A stretch of 64,000 bases of DNA from Leptobrachium leishanense (Eukaryota > Chordata > Amphibia > Anura > Megophryidae): the NCBI GenBank assembly GCA_009667805.1, contig CM019069.1, positions 54,936,422 through 55,000,421 of the forward strand, read 5' to 3'. Positions 1 to 12,573 of the stretch are shown here, in pieces. Numbering within the stretch: position 1 is the first letter of the stretch; every line of letters starts with the position of its first letter. The notes beneath the pieces were generated by a model, which saw nothing but the letters and a program-made list of their open reading frames with translations, did not search any database and was not told the DNA's origin. The translations under genes were made by a program, and so were the position numbers.

Positions 1-3000
1 CCCTGTTATTTTGTTGTGAGAGTGGAAATAGGTAAATTGGTTGGGTATGTGATTTAAAAATGAGGAAGGCAGAACAAACACTAAATTGGTTCTCTATTCT
101 TAACTGTTTTATTTTCACCAAACATAAAATTATGTCCTTCCAAATAATCATATCTTACCAACATTTCAGTATGGCATTCAAAATATCATACTTAGGCATT
201 ATTGTTGACTGCTTGTATATTTTGCACTTCAAAATACTACATAAAATTATATTCAATCACTTTTATAGTTCCTAGCGGATATATAGAATAATAAAGAATG
301 AGGCTGTTTACAGCACAGTGGGGAGCATTATAACATATATAGATCTCCAGATGCAGCGTCTGCACCTGTATGTTTCTATCGATGCATATATCTTTTGTAA
401 TGTTTTTTTATTACATTCTTTATTTTCACAAGCCACATAAGGAGGCGCTCATAAGGTGCACATTGACACCCCACAAGAATATATCAAATAACACAATAAA
501 AAGAGATTAACGTACTCATATTATTTTTAAACCAGCAAAATCGTCTTTTTAATCTTCCACACTTCCTGATTTTATTAGCGAGAGTCAGAAATGTTGTCAA
601 AGCATTTCAGGGAGAAGGATGGACAGACAGTAATTACAGTTACAAGTATTTATAGAGCGCTAACAAGTTCCGTAGCGCTGTACAATGGGTGAGACAGAAT
701 AACAAATATACATACAAGTTAAACAAACAGAACAGTAGGAGAGAGGATCCTGCTCGAGTGATTACATTTAATATATGTGGAGGGATAGATAGATATGACA
801 GATACGGTTTGAGCACCTGTTATCCAGAATGCTTGGAACTGAGTATTTGCAGATTTCCGAATCATCCAGTTTTCAGAACTAGGCTAGGATTCCAAAGTTG
901 AAGGGAAGGGGGATGCGGCGCGGAAGTCATGATACACTGCCTACTGCAGCACCAGCAAAATACACACTGAGAGACGCGTTTCGCGAGGGAAATGCTGTAC
1001 AGAGAGACTGTTTCTCTCTCTGGCTCTGTGCAGCATATCCCACACAGGAGCTAAACGGAATAACAAAGCATGCCCCTCAATGGTGCTGCAGACCACAGAG
1101 AAGTGCTGGAATGAAGGAAGACCCATCTGGAGCAGCAGGAAGGTGAGTAGAATTCATGTCCTAGAGTCTACAAAAATTCTGTTTTTTGGAAATTCTGGAC
1201 AGACAGTAAACCATCAGTTTAGGATACTCTACCCTGTACTGAAAAAAGCTCAGCCTCTAGTTCTCAAATGTCTTTATTTGCCTCACTTAGATATAACAGA
1301 CAGCCAGATGATATAGACAGACGGACATTAATTTTTCAGAAGCAAAATTCACATACTGTACACCCTCACAAATATTTCATGCACATTTACTTAGATTGTT
1401 GTCCTGATATTGAACTGTAGAGATTTATGATTTCTACTGTATTGCATATTTGCACATGTTATTTTGTAAATCTATTTCCATATGTAAAGTTTGTTGCCGC
1501 ATTTTCAATATTTCATCAACTTGTCAATCCAAGAGAGAAAAAAGAGAAAGGAAAAAAAAATTCTTTAGAATCTTATTTTCCCCAAACTAACCTCACCTGA
1601 GCTTTTGCACATGAAAGTGGTAATAAATATGTATTTCCCCCTCAAGTCACACTGGACACAATAACACAATTTAAATAATGAAAATGTGCTTTTTTTAAAA
1701 TTTGGAAAGTAGAATCTGGTTATTAAGTCTCCGCATTGTGTTATTTTGTACGGTTGGGCTGCTTCTTTTTTTTTAATACATACATTGTGAAATCCCCATA
1801 ATTTTATTTCGCTTTGTCTATGAATTTCAGGACTTGGATAGAGAAAAAGGATCTCTAACGCTGGCTCCTTTTCAAGACTGCGGATGCAAAATGCTGCAGT
1901 GACATGATAGAATAATCTGTTTTGGGATATGATATATTAAAGAGAAACAAAGAAATGGAGGGGAAGCCTGATATATTCAAATGATGCCACGCTATGTCCT
2001 ATCAGTAGGATGTTTTTGGAAACGTGACAGGTGTGGCGGTGGGCCCTGCAAATCACAAATTGCTGAAAAGAATCAAATTTCAATCAGGTCACAGTTCTCA
2101 AACCAAATAATTGGGGTGACCGGTCCCATTTTCTATACCTCAAACCTTATGCATCAGAATAACAATGAGTAACAAGTCGGAAAATCATGGAAAGCAGGCA
2201 ATTGACGACTGCTACTGGCGCACCGAAGATCACATTGGCAGTGTTTGTTGTGATGTAAAAAAATAAGAGAATTGATTCTGCAGAATAAACATTACAGTCA
2301 TGAAGGCTTGTAAGATATTTTTGCATTTGTGTCTCTCGGTTAAACTTTGCAAAAACCTTAATAAACCTCATATAATAATGATAATCATTTTAAGAGGCAA
2401 AGAAAATGGGTAGATAAAAATGTCCACTTGTATTTCATTAAGATGTTTACATTGATTTTGCATACAAACTCATCAGCATACAATTTATTTCAAATTTAAT
2501 CAAAAAAACAACACAGATTGTGACATAAATGACTCTACGTGGTTTTTGCAACACTGGCAAACGTTGCCGTTCAAAGATTGGCTGAATTAAATTGAGCTCT
2601 AGTTTGGAACCATGGAGTAATTCCATCGTTTAGAATCTAAGGGCAATATTCCCTACTTGGCACTATAATGGGGATGCTAACGGGAAAAACCCGCGCCTGC
2701 AGGTTTCCGCATAGCATTCCCATTTAAAGCACAATATTCTGGGGCAAGCGCTAATTCAGCAGCCTGCCCCAGAACGGAGCGCTACACTCGGTGATACTCG
2801 CAGTAGCGCTTCTGCACCGCTGCAAGTATCACCTCCTGGAGTCTATAGGACTCCATCGAGGGTTGCACTGCCAGGCCGCGAGCCCTGGGCAATCTCGCTC
2901 ATGCGAGATAGCATACTTTCACGGAGTGAGACTGGGGACTATTTGTCCCCAGTCTCACTCTGCTCCCGGCGGTCACAAGCAGCGAATCGGGCCACTGTTA

Positions 3001-3690
3001 TCTCCGTGGCATGAGAGGCGAGTATCCGATATATTGGGGGGTTTTAGCTGGTGCGAAATGATTCTGCAGAAGCATATCAGTTAGCACCAGCTTGTGGGAG
3101 ACGGAAACATCTGTTGAACCCATTGGTGCAGTAAATAGTGTTAGGATAAGTAAGGTATTACAAAGTCCTAACACTAATTTCTGATTGCGCTCCCCATGTT
3201 ACGTATAGAATGCTCAAAGTACAGTAAGCTAGCACAATCACCGATGAGCAAAGTGATTTTTTTCACTCTTTAGCATTAGGAAGGTAATAAAGGGGCATAC
3301 GATAAAGTCACTTATCCTGACGTTAACGCTTACTCACCCAGACACTACAGTTAGCGTATACTGTGTACTAGGGTCCTAAGAGTTTGGGGAAATCAGCTTC
3401 AGCAAATCTTTATGTTGGTTTAGATTCAGGAAATATGGAAATATGTTTGAATCAAGGGACATTGGATTGTCAAACTAATGGGAAAGCTTCAACAAAGAAC
3501 TCTACAAAGAGTCTACAAAGTGTTTCGATCTCCTAATGTTAACTACGAGTCCAAGATTATTCTCAAAGTATACTAGATAACAAAGCTTTATGCAAAATGT
3601 ATATCAATATAAAGATTTTTTTAAAAAATATATATAATAGCGTTATTTTTTCCATATATATATTTATATTGGTAAATTTTTGTTATACTT
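1..3690. other. Non-coding stretch; L2 3'-end remnant and palindrome-rich block
   Basis: No supported gene. At 648-760 there is a decayed copy of the L2-type 3' end (GAGCGC...GTAGCGCTGTACAATG), minus orientation. At 2640-3200 there are several short hairpins, such as the GACTGGGGAC/GTCCCCAGTC pair near 2930-2955, suggesting an old foldback transposon whose termini I could not define. The rest is AT-rich and looks unique. Confidence 0.4.
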
Positions 3691-3702
3691 TTGGAAACAG
3701 TA

Positions 3703-3900
3703 CCGGCTGGGTGGTGTAGAGGTAACATCTGCGTGGCGAGAGCCTGTGGAGTCATGGGTTCGATCCCAGCAAGCACCTCTCCAGTAAGTGTCCTTGGGCA
3801 AGACACCTAACGGTACATACTCGCCACCCAGGACATACTTGAAAACGAGAGAAATCTCAATGTATTCTTCCTGGTAAAATCCTTTCTCAAAAATAAAAAA
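3703..3900 (+). mobile_element. tRNA-derived SINE, copy 1
   Basis: The head carries a pol III box-A-like GGTGTAGAGGTAACATC and a box B GGGTTCGATCCC. The body contains CTTGGGCAAGACACCTAACG, and the 3' part CTTGAAAACGAGAGAAATCTC ends in an A-rich tail. At least five related copies occur in the window (also 9.56/11.7, 46.9, 53.3 and a 3' tail at 60.45 kb), so this is a dispersed SINE and not a functional tRNA gene. Confidence 0.85.
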
Positions 3901-3902
3901 AC

Positions 3903-6900
3903 CCATACATAAATATTGTTTTTAATAGTCATATATTTTACAAATGAATGAGCATCGAAAAGTTCACATGACTAGATGACTAGATATCATCTACTGTAAT
4001 TAAAAAATCATGACCATGATCTTATCCAGTGAACTGAAAATTACAATATAGAGTGTGACATTTCTATTTCATCTTTACGTCTTTGAAGTGTGAATTCATA
4101 TGTTAAATTAAAGGGGAATAAGCATCCATTTTAAAAAAATCATAACATGTAAATAACACATTTTATTCACTATGAATTATTACACAAATGTTTTGACACT
4201 AGTATGAAATTTTCTCTATAAAAAGTAAATTCCATCCTCCATGGTTTTAATAATGAGAGTATATCTTCTATTGAACAGCACAGAAAATCATATCACATTT
4301 AGTGAATCCTCATGGATAGTATGGTGTGGATTCTTGTTCACTTTGCTCCCTTTACCATTTTACGTCATACCCTTCTGTCTTTTTTCTGAGCCTCTGCAGA
4401 ATTTAGATCAGTTCGACCTCTCTGATGTGTCGTCTATTAATTTGAGACCTCTTCCCCTGTTCTGTTTCGGTGTTTTCATAGTGTCTTGACCCAGGCACGC
4501 AGATAACCCGTCCAGATAAGAGAAAGCAAAACTATCGGTCCTTGTAAATTCCAGGAAAAGGTTAGGCTAAAAATAGTAATAAACAGGCCAAGGTCATGGG
4601 CGGGAGAGATCACACAAGTCAAGGTCAATGTCAGGGTTTCTTTGCCTGGAGCTTAGTATGCAGTACCTAGGTAGGCCGGGAGTGCTGAGGGTAGGGTCCA
4701 AGGCGGATAATCAGATTCACGTGGCAGAGGAAAGTCCAAAAACAAGCAATAGGTTGGTGCGGGTGGTAAGAATCGAGGTCGGAAGTAGCCAGGGGTCATA
4801 CACGGGTATTCAGAATCTGATAGGCCAGATAGATACTCTTAGGGAAGAAAACAACTATCAAGCACCTTTACCTTTGGGAAGGGGGTTTAAATAGGGCGCC
4901 ATACTGATGACACAACCTGCTCGTCTCCACCGTCTGATACCCTTTTATGGCAGGAGGTGAGCGATGGTTGCGGGGGGTGTGTCTTCCCTCCTGGTACCAC
5001 CTGGTCATGCCACCTAGCCTGAGGCCCTGGCTGCCACCATCCTAGACTATGTTTGGACACACCCCTCAGCTTGCTGTACGTCGGGCAGGCCCAGGACCTC
5101 TGGCGGAGGCGAGCCCTGGCGTGGAACATGTGGGGGAAGAGCGCTGACACCATTCGTTGCACCAGGTGAACGATCCGACCGCGGCAGTCCCGGAGGGTGC
5201 GGCGCACCTGTCAAAAGGAGTTGCCGGACGTACGGCCACTCTGTGGATCCAGGGAGACCCGCAGGTGAGTCCTAACAGCCAAGGAGCCGAGAAATCAGAA
5301 TAATGAGGAGACAAGCCAAGATCAAGGAGCAGTAGAAATCAAAGTAAATCACAAACAAAGTCAAGGTCAAAAACACTGAACAAACAAGTGTAGTACACTG
5401 AAGGAGAAATGAACACCACAACAAAACCACAACACAACAGGGAGCCAAGGAAGTGGAAGGTCTTATAAACCCTAAAGTACCTGCCTGTTGTCCAGACCAG
5501 AGGGAGGGCAAAATGTCTTGCACCTCTGAAAGCAGTAGGACACAGCACATGGCCTTATTCTGTGATCTTTATTATACCCTGACTGCACATGAGCCCCAGC
5601 AAATGCGCAGAGTGGTGCATTGATGGTGATACTCTAACAGATGCAAACCAAGAGCAGCCACATCTTAGTTGAGGGCCAAAGATCGGACACGAACAGTTCT
5701 ACAAATCCCGAAAGGACCCCCAGAGGAAGTGACACATTTAATGGCAATATACACAATTCACGATTTTCATTCAGGTCCAAACCCATTTGCCCAGCACAGA
5801 ATCCTTAAAATACATCTTCTCAGTACAAAATAAAAACAAATTTGCCGTTATAAATTCTAACCAAAATTCATACAAGATTGTCAAAAAAGGCCTGTCAGCA
5901 AAAATTGCTTCCTTTTAATACACCTGACCATTAAAAATGTGGCATTTTTTTTATGCCGAAAATAATAACTGATGTTGAGCGAACACTTTACTATTTACTG
6001 ATAGCCATTAAATGACATCTGATAGGCTAATTCAAATGGGATTTCGGCAGATGGTCCCTCATACACATTACCTGTTTTGGCAGAACCAACTGAATTGGAA
6101 GATTCTCAAACTAAGGATTTTATACATTCTCCAAATGCTGCCAGTTCAGCCTCCAAGCTTTTAATTTGGCCAGCTCGGCATGTGAATACTGCCATCCTGT
6201 TTCCTCCTTTGCATCACTGAGACATTATAACCCATAACATTACTTTATGGAAGCCGTGCATTGTTATCTAAGTAGGGTTGCCCATTCTTTATATCTAATT
6301 ATTTAAAATCTATATACACGGTACTAAAAGAACCAGAACAAAGACATAAAAGTCTTATCTAGCAGGTTGAAAATTCACACGGGGACAATAGAATTTGTAA
6401 ACTTCACTCTGAATGTGTTGCTAGTGGCATTTTATCTTCATATAATTGCAGGCGCCTCTTACATTCCTTATGATGAGTAGTTTCATAGTGTGTATACTTT
6501 TATGACAGTGCTGTTTTATTTAACGTATAATCTTTCTCTTTTATAATCTTCCATTTGCATTCAGCAATAAAATGTGTTTTAAAGAATTCCTCTATGGTTC
6601 AGAGCTGTATTTTATGAAATCTTTTGAAGCCAATGTATTTTTGGTATCAACAGTGTCCCAGATCCCAGCAGTGTAATAACTGTTTATAGTCCTTGATGAA
6701 CTGTAAAAGAAGTGTGTTCTGTGAATTTGTGTTCAAAAATGTGCATTTAGTTGTTTTTGTTTTTAAAACTGACTTTGAATTCAATTATTAATTACTAATA
6801 AACCCACACACCAGGTCTATATGATCTGCTAATTTGTTTACTTTATCCTTCTTGTGAATTATAAAATGATAATTTACCAAATGTGTGAAGGATTGTCTCA

Positions 6901-7090
6901 CAGGTTTAACCAATTCATGGTCAAATGGGTGCTCAAGAAACAATGGAGGGGCCAGACAAAACTCTACATGACATTCAACAAATTGATAAAGGAGCACAAC
7001 AGTCCATTCTGTAAAAAGTCAAGCTTATTGGACAAGAAGCAATGTTTCAAGCTCAGTACTCTGAGTACCCTGAAAAAGAACTGAGCTTAA
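3903..7090. other. Non-coding stretch; repeat-like block at about 4480-5560
   Basis: No supported gene. The block at 4480-5560 has the compressed GGTC/AAGGTC-rich texture of dispersed amphibian repeats and may be an old LTR or LINE fragment, but I see no terminal repeats or enzyme motif. The remainder is AT-rich with no structure I can name. Confidence 0.3.
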
Positions 7091-8765
7091 CTCCTTCACT
7101 GCCGAGATCGAGATAATGCGGCACTTCAAAGACACCATAAGGTACCAATATCGAGTTATCTTGATCTGCAGCTGTAAAGAAGAAATTAAATCAGATTGCT
7201 GCAAACAAATTTTGTCTGCTCTTGGGCTGCAGAAGGTGTCCCTAAAGGTTTAGACCTGTGGGGATAGTGAATGAGGTGCAAAAACTGATTAAAATCGGCT
7301 GATGAATGCCCTGACTTTCAGCAGCCGATGCAGGGAACCACGAGCTGCAGCTAAAATTAGTGTAACTCCATTTGGCCAGTAGATGGCGCCTTCTGCCTGC
7401 CAAATAGGTTATTACAGTAAGGAATACACCGGGAATATTCCCAAATATTTCTTACTGTATAATTAACCCTTTCGCTGCTGAGGCTTTTCCCGCCCCTGTG
7501 CTGAGGTCATTTTTACCGGTTTTGCTCATCATGTTTAAACGTGTTTTGAAGGCTTATTTTAGTATATTACCCAGACATATTATATATCGTTCTTTCCGTC
7601 AGACTCGGTAGATTCATAATATGTCATTATTATATGTATACGTTATGTCATGTCTGTATATTATAACAAAAAATGCAATAAAATATGTATTTAATAATTT
7701 ACAACGTGTAAAGTGTTTTTTTTCACATTTTAACATGCAAGCAATTGCGGTTATATTTTGTATGGGGTGCGCTTGTTAAAAAAATTAGAGATGGGGTCTC
7801 GTTACATTTTTTTTTGGGGAAAATTTCGCGATTTTTAACAAACGCACCGCATACAAAAATCGTTAGTGCAGCATCATTGTTCACATTATAATTGAAATGG
7901 GAACAATATTGCTGCATTAACAAACCAAAAAAAAATTGTTTATTTTTTTTTTATAATTTTTTTTAAATTTTTTTTATTTTTATTTTTCATTTTGTTTTTT
8001 TTGACAAAATTTTTCACAGTAGTGTTTGGTATCGTTGGAACGGCCATGCTCTGGCCGATCCAACCATACCAAACTTTAACCCCTAGCTGCCACGGATCGG
8101 GAGATAGGGAGTTCATTGGAACTCCCTATCTCCACCGTTGGTGGCAGTTAGGGGTTAAGTCCAGGACTGGCGTCATTGTGCTACGCACGATGACGCCAGT
8201 CCTCAGGGGGAGTTCCTGGAGGCTTGGCTGACATCCAAGATGTCGGCCAGCTCCGGGAAAGGATCGCGAACCGGCGCTTTTCAGCGCCGATTCGCGATCC
8301 AGCTCCCCAGGGGTTAATGCCAGGCACCATTTGGAAGGGCAGGCTGTGCCCTTCCAAATGGTGCCTGGGTTAACCCCCGCAACGCCGCCGATCGGGAGGG
8401 AGAGAGGTCCGAAGGACCTCCCCCCTCCCTTTCAGGCGCCTCCTCCGCACATGCGGGGGGGGCGCCTGAATTAGGTGTCATCGCGCTGCCGCGATGACAC
8501 CTAATTCCAGCGGCTGCGGTTCCGGATGCCGGGCTGACATTGAGGATGTCAGCCCGCACCGGAGGGGCCAGCGATCGGCCGGAACCCGGCCGAACGCTGA
8601 CCCCAATGGGAGGACGCGCTCAGCGCGTCCTCAGCACAGCAGCGGTAATGCGGAGGACGCGCTGAGCGCGTCCTCCGCATTGAAGTGGTTAATTAACAAT
8701 TATTTTTCAAAAAACCACTGGTTCCTGACAATGTATTTTTGGAAAATCACTTGGTAGTGAAGGGG
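7091..8765. mobile_element. piggyBac-like MITE family A, copy 1 (split by family B)
   Basis: The ends are CTCCTTCACTGCC and GGTAGTGAAGGGG, flanked by TTAA at 7087-7090 and 8766-8769, the target duplication of piggyBac transposons. The internal motif GGGCTGCAGAAGGTG and the CTTACTGTA region are shared with the other copies (12.57, 13.83, 33.15, 35.20 kb). A family B element interrupts it at 7467-8688. There is no transposase, so it is non-autonomous. Confidence 0.8.
7467..8688. mobile_element. piggyBac-like MITE family B, copy 1, with a chain of hairpins
   Basis: The element is flanked by TTAA at 7463-7466 and 8689-8692, with ends CCCTTTCGCTGCTGAGG and GCATTGAAGTGG. The left half is AT-rich. 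From about 8025 to 8685 it is a run of roughly ten GC-rich palindromes in direct succession, such as GGACTGGCGTCAT/ATGACGCCAGTCC and ATTAGGTGTCATCGCG/CGCGATGACACCTAAT. A second copy with the same plan lies at 48023-49216. The target site (AATTAATTAA) is seen empty in family A copy 5 near 35533. Confidence 0.8.
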
Positions 8766-9559
8766 TTAAGAAAGGCTGTTGAATAAGCCTAAATGCCACT
8801 GCTAGCTCAATAAACTGGTCTTTTTACAGAGTGGAGTGTTGGGTTCTTTCATATTTTTTTGTTGATTATAAAATTATAGGACACTCTTAAATGGGACTTG
8901 CCATGGATCCCTTATTTTCCCACTGCAGAAACAGTTAAAAATCAATAGGATGTGGAAGTTCTACTGCTTCCTCACCGTTTTCATTCACGTTTAAGCTAGT
9001 TATTACTTTGGTAAGAGGTCAGACTATTTTGGCAGAGCTTTTAGGGTAGGTTTAATAAAATTCCAATACACGAGGCTATGCATCACAATAACAATAGGAG
9101 GGATCCAATTAGCAGATGTAGATGCAAACCAAAAGTCAGGAAAGGAATTTAGGGTTCATAGATACAATATAAAATAGCAGAGATGGCCACACAACACATT
9201 GTGTGGACCACAGCAGGAGTTGACATTATACAATGCATTCTGGGTTGACTTCAACACACTTAGCCCTTTTTTTACCCTGAAAGAAGCAAAATCGAGCACC
9301 ATTTTTAAATACCTCTTTAAAAGCTAGATTAAGGTTTTCCCAGTGGAAAAACAAATCCTGTATGACTGAAGAGCCTGAAATGATACTTAGGAATGTTCAC
9401 CACATTCAACGTCTTTAAGACTATAAACAATATATAAATATGTGATCTTGACAAAGTATTTTTTTTTTTAATACGAAACACGATGATTGTAATGAGTATT
9501 CTTGGAGATACTTGATTGTATAATCTCTTTGAATTTTGAACCTGTGTCTCCACATCACT

Positions 9560-9632
9560 GCTCTATAACCGTGGAGAGATACTGTGGAGACACAGGTTCG
9601 ATCCCAGCAAGAGCACCTCTCCAGTAAGTGTC
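9560..9632 (+). mobile_element. tRNA-derived SINE, copy 2, 5' fragment
   Basis: Contains ACAGGTTCGATCCCAGCAAG and CACCTCTCCAGTAAGTGTC, then stops abruptly where the LTR element begins. The sequence resumes at 11699 with GTGTCCTTGGGCAAG. The duplicated GTGTC (9628-9632 and 11699-11703) is the insertion target site. Confidence 0.8.
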
Positions 9633-9845
9633 TGTAACGTGGGGGTTTCCGTCCACGTGCAGACTGCTCCCCTTTAAGCCAGTGTTCAGCAGAAATACTG
9701 CTTCTGGGCCCAACACAGGCAACAACACACTGGAGATCTTTGCTCTTTCAACCCAAAATGGAGAATACTTTATTTTCACTTTAGACACACAAAGGTAAAA
9801 CACAGTTGAGACTCATCCCCCTCCCTTAAAGAATACATTACAGAT
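9633..9845 (-). repeat. 3' LTR remnant (last 213 bp)
   Basis: Matches 11122-11334 almost base for base. The upstream 364 bases of the LTR are absent, and the coiled-coil reading frame runs straight into the remnant, ending inside it. A deletion therefore removed the 3' internal region together with U3. Confidence 0.75.
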
Positions 9846-11007
9846 CCAACAACTGATTCCAACAGCTCGGCCTGGATCTGTTGATGTAGCACGGTCTGAA
9901 GCCTCTCATTTTCCAGCTGTTGGTGGGCAACACGCAGCATACTTTTGGATTGTGGCAGCTGCTCACCAATACTGTGGCGTTGCTGGGTCTCTGCAGCAAG
10001 CTGCTCCTGTAGCTCTTGACATTTTCCTTCCCAGGCAGTGATAGAAGCCTGGAGTTCAGCCTTTAGTTCTTGGCACTGACCCTCCAGCTGTTGACATGCT
10101 TTCTCGAGTAGCTGTGCCTTGCTTTGCTCTGCCTCTCCGTCTGCTCTCAGTTGGTCATTCAGCAATCTGGCCTTCTTGAGATTCTCGCCTACTCGCTCAG
10201 CGTTACTCTGTTCGGCTTTCAGCTTCTCCGCCAGCTCCATAATCTGGGATTCCAGGAGACACTTTTCCCCCAAGGCTGCCTGGACTTTTAAAACGCCAAT
10301 GGCCATGGCCTCCTCTCGCTCTCGAGCAGCATTATCCTTGGCTCGCTCAGCAGCTGTAAGTCCTGTAAGCCAGTGAGCTCCATCTCCAGGTGCTGTACAT
10401 TCACTTCTGCAGCATCTCTGGATAGTTTCACCTCATCCAGCTCTCTCTGGCCATCTAGTAGCTGATCCTGTAGCCGGTGCACTTGCAGGCCAGTCTCTTT
10501 CTCGCTCTGGGTGGCAGAGTCTAGATGCCCTTTCAAGGTCTCTACCTCCCTTCGAAGTGGGTCACAACATTTGCATTCGCTCTCCAGCACCACCTCCATT
10601 TCTTTTACCCGTCTACCCCTCTGCTTCTTTTTAGCTTTACTTGTGGGGGGTGGGTTGCCAGTCACGGTTGGTGCAGAGACATATTTTGTCTGGGTCTTGA
10701 CGTTGGCAGAAGCCAATGCTTCCAAAATACTTGGTCTCTGCCAATCCAAGTCTGTAGGCCCCCTCTGGGTGTGTGGTGTAGTGCCCAGCCAGTTCTCCTC
10801 CTGGCTACGAATGTCCCCTGGCTCAATCCAGCCTCGAACCTTGTATTTATTGTATTCCACATGCAGAGGGTTAAAATCTTCCTGGTCCTGCACAGCTCCC
10901 CCTTGTTGCAAAAAACAGACCTCATTCCGAATGCTCTGGAACAGGTCCATGCTAGGGTTCGGACCATATTGCTTGAGGCGTCTTTTTATCTCCTTGAGCG
11001 TATCCAT
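9776..11007 (-). pseudogene. Coiled-coil ORF of the LTR element, frameshifted
   Basis: The minus-strand ATG at 11007 opens a frame of 239 codons. Residues 1-75 are a mixed region; a basic patch KAKKKQRGRR lies near residue 123-132 and a CKCC cysteine cluster near 146; then long heptad-like coiled coil follows. An imperfect short tandem duplication near 10370 (CTTACAG twice) shifts the frame, and coiled coil continues in the neighbouring frame down to 9776, where the last residues come from the LTR. I do not recognise the family. Position just inside the 5' LTR suggests a gag-like or accessory protein of the element (inference). There is no enzyme motif. Confidence 0.6.
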
Positions 11008-11121
11008 CTCGCTCCAGGTTGCACCACACTTCTGCCTTTGGTCTCCAGTTCTTCGTGCAGCGATGTCTTAAATGTCTGGGTCCAGTTATAGGGAGCATAA
11101 AATCCCGCAGCTGCCAGCCAA

Positions 11122-11698
11122 TGTAACGTGGGGGTTTCCGTCCACGTGCAGACTGTTCCCCTTTAAGCCAGTATTCAGCAGAAATACTGCTTCTGGGCCC
11201 AACACACGCAATAACACACTGGAGATCTTTGCTCTTTCAACCCAAAATGGAGAATGCTTTATTTTCAGTTTAGACACACAAAGGTAAAACATAGTTGAGA
11301 CTCATCCCCCTTCCTTAAATAATACATTACAGATTAGATCAAGAGTCTCCAGTCAGAGAAGAATAGAAATTGCCATCCAACACAATGGATTGTTTACACA
11401 TGCGTCTTATCTAAACAGTCTCCTAAAACTAGAGGGAAATAGGAGTCTTCTTACAGCAGTAAGTCTACAATATGGAGAGAGGGGGTGGAAGCAGACACAA
11501 GGTTAGAGTGCAAGCTCTTGACCAAGGGTCCTCTCCTACTGTTTTGTGACTGCAAAATAGAACAACTTATAACTGTAACATACAGAAACACACTTTGACA
11601 CAGCATAGCACATCACACAACACTCTACACTATACACAGACAATAAACTCTAAAGCAAAATACTTGTGAAAAAACAATGGGGCAGCCGTTTCGTCACA
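11122..11698 (-). repeat. 5' LTR of the coiled-coil element (577 bp)
   Basis: On the minus strand it begins TGTGACGAAACGG and ends CCCACGTTACA. An AATAAA polyadenylation signal lies before the final segment shared with the other LTR. The internal region starts directly after it with TTGGCTGGCAGCTGCGGGA, the place of a primer-binding site; I could not match that to a tRNA. Confidence 0.7.
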
Positions 11699-11815
11699 GT
11701 GTCCTTGGGCAAGACACCTAACGGTACATACTCGCCACCCAGGACATGCTTGAAAACGAGAGAAATCTCAACGTATCCTTCCTGGTAAAATACTTTCTCA
11801 AAAAAAAAATTATAT
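11699..11815 (+). mobile_element. tRNA-derived SINE, copy 2, 3' fragment
   Basis: GTGTCCTTGGGCAAGACACC through CTTGAAAACGAGAGAAATCTC and an A-rich tail; continues the fragment ending at 9632. Confidence 0.8.
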
Positions 11816-12573
11816 ATATATTTTTTGATACTGTAAGGAGTGAATAAAGAGAATGTGTCTTTTTTATTTGTCGTTAATTTAGGAGGCCATTGTTATTTTG
11901 GAGTCCAAGTGAAGGTGATTTTCTTTCTGTTTTGCAGCAAACCAGATATGCAACATCAGACAGTGTAACGGTCACAGGATATAAATTTTCATTTGCTTTA
12001 TGCAAGTGCGCAAGTGACCCTTCGAGCACTGCTTTCAGAAATAGATTCATGATTGATTGTTTACTATCTGGCATTTTCCGGGGCCATCTTGGCCAAATTA
12101 GATGACATCCAAATATCTATATTTGTCACCAGGATATTGTTGATGTTTTCACCCCCAAATGAAGCCCAGCAGTAATTTGGGTCCAAAATTCAACATAAAC
12201 ACCCCGCAACTATATAAAAGGAGTTTTCCATACGTCTAGATGTCGTAAACTTCAGCATTAACCCTTTAGGGTTTTCTTTCCCCTTCTCAGATGGGACTGC
12301 CGGCATGACTATGGAAAAAGAAATTATGGTAAGAAAGTACAGTTTTTGCTCATCAAGTTGGCCCAGACACAGTAATTGCACAGTCACATTATAGATGATG
12401 CCTCAGGGTATTTAGAAAGGGTTTTTGTGTTTTATAAAATTTTCTGCTGTGTACTTCATTTATAAATAATGTTGGAAAAAAGTTTAACGTATGTGTTTTA
12501 GGAGAACAATGGCAAACTGACTAACATAACCTGTTGCAATGATATTTGCCATGCTGTTCAGTGCACTTTAAAC

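Larger units (their letters stand above)
9633..11698 (-). mobile_element. Small LTR retrotransposon inserted in a SINE
   Basis: The element begins TG and ends CA, has a 5-bp target duplication GTGTC, and splits a SINE whose intact versions at 3.7 and 53.3 kb show the empty site. On the minus strand it has a full 5' LTR (11698-11122), an internal region with a coiled-coil ORF, and a 3' LTR of which only the last 213 bases remain (9845-9633). The two LTRs differ at about nine of those 213 positions by eye. No protease, reverse transcriptase or integrase is present, so it is non-autonomous or internally deleted. Confidence 0.8.

Noticed and set aside
898..1146. Plus-strand ORF ending at a good GTGAGTAG donor (1142)
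   Set aside because: The residues match no family I know and no partner exon was found; a chance donor is likely.
3703..3790. tRNA-like A and B boxes
   Set aside because: They belong to a dispersed SINE with a non-tRNA 3' body and no foldable anticodon arm that I could find.
10511..11091. Plus-strand ORFs of 186-188 codons
   Set aside because: Antisense shadows of the coiled-coil ORF on the minus strand.
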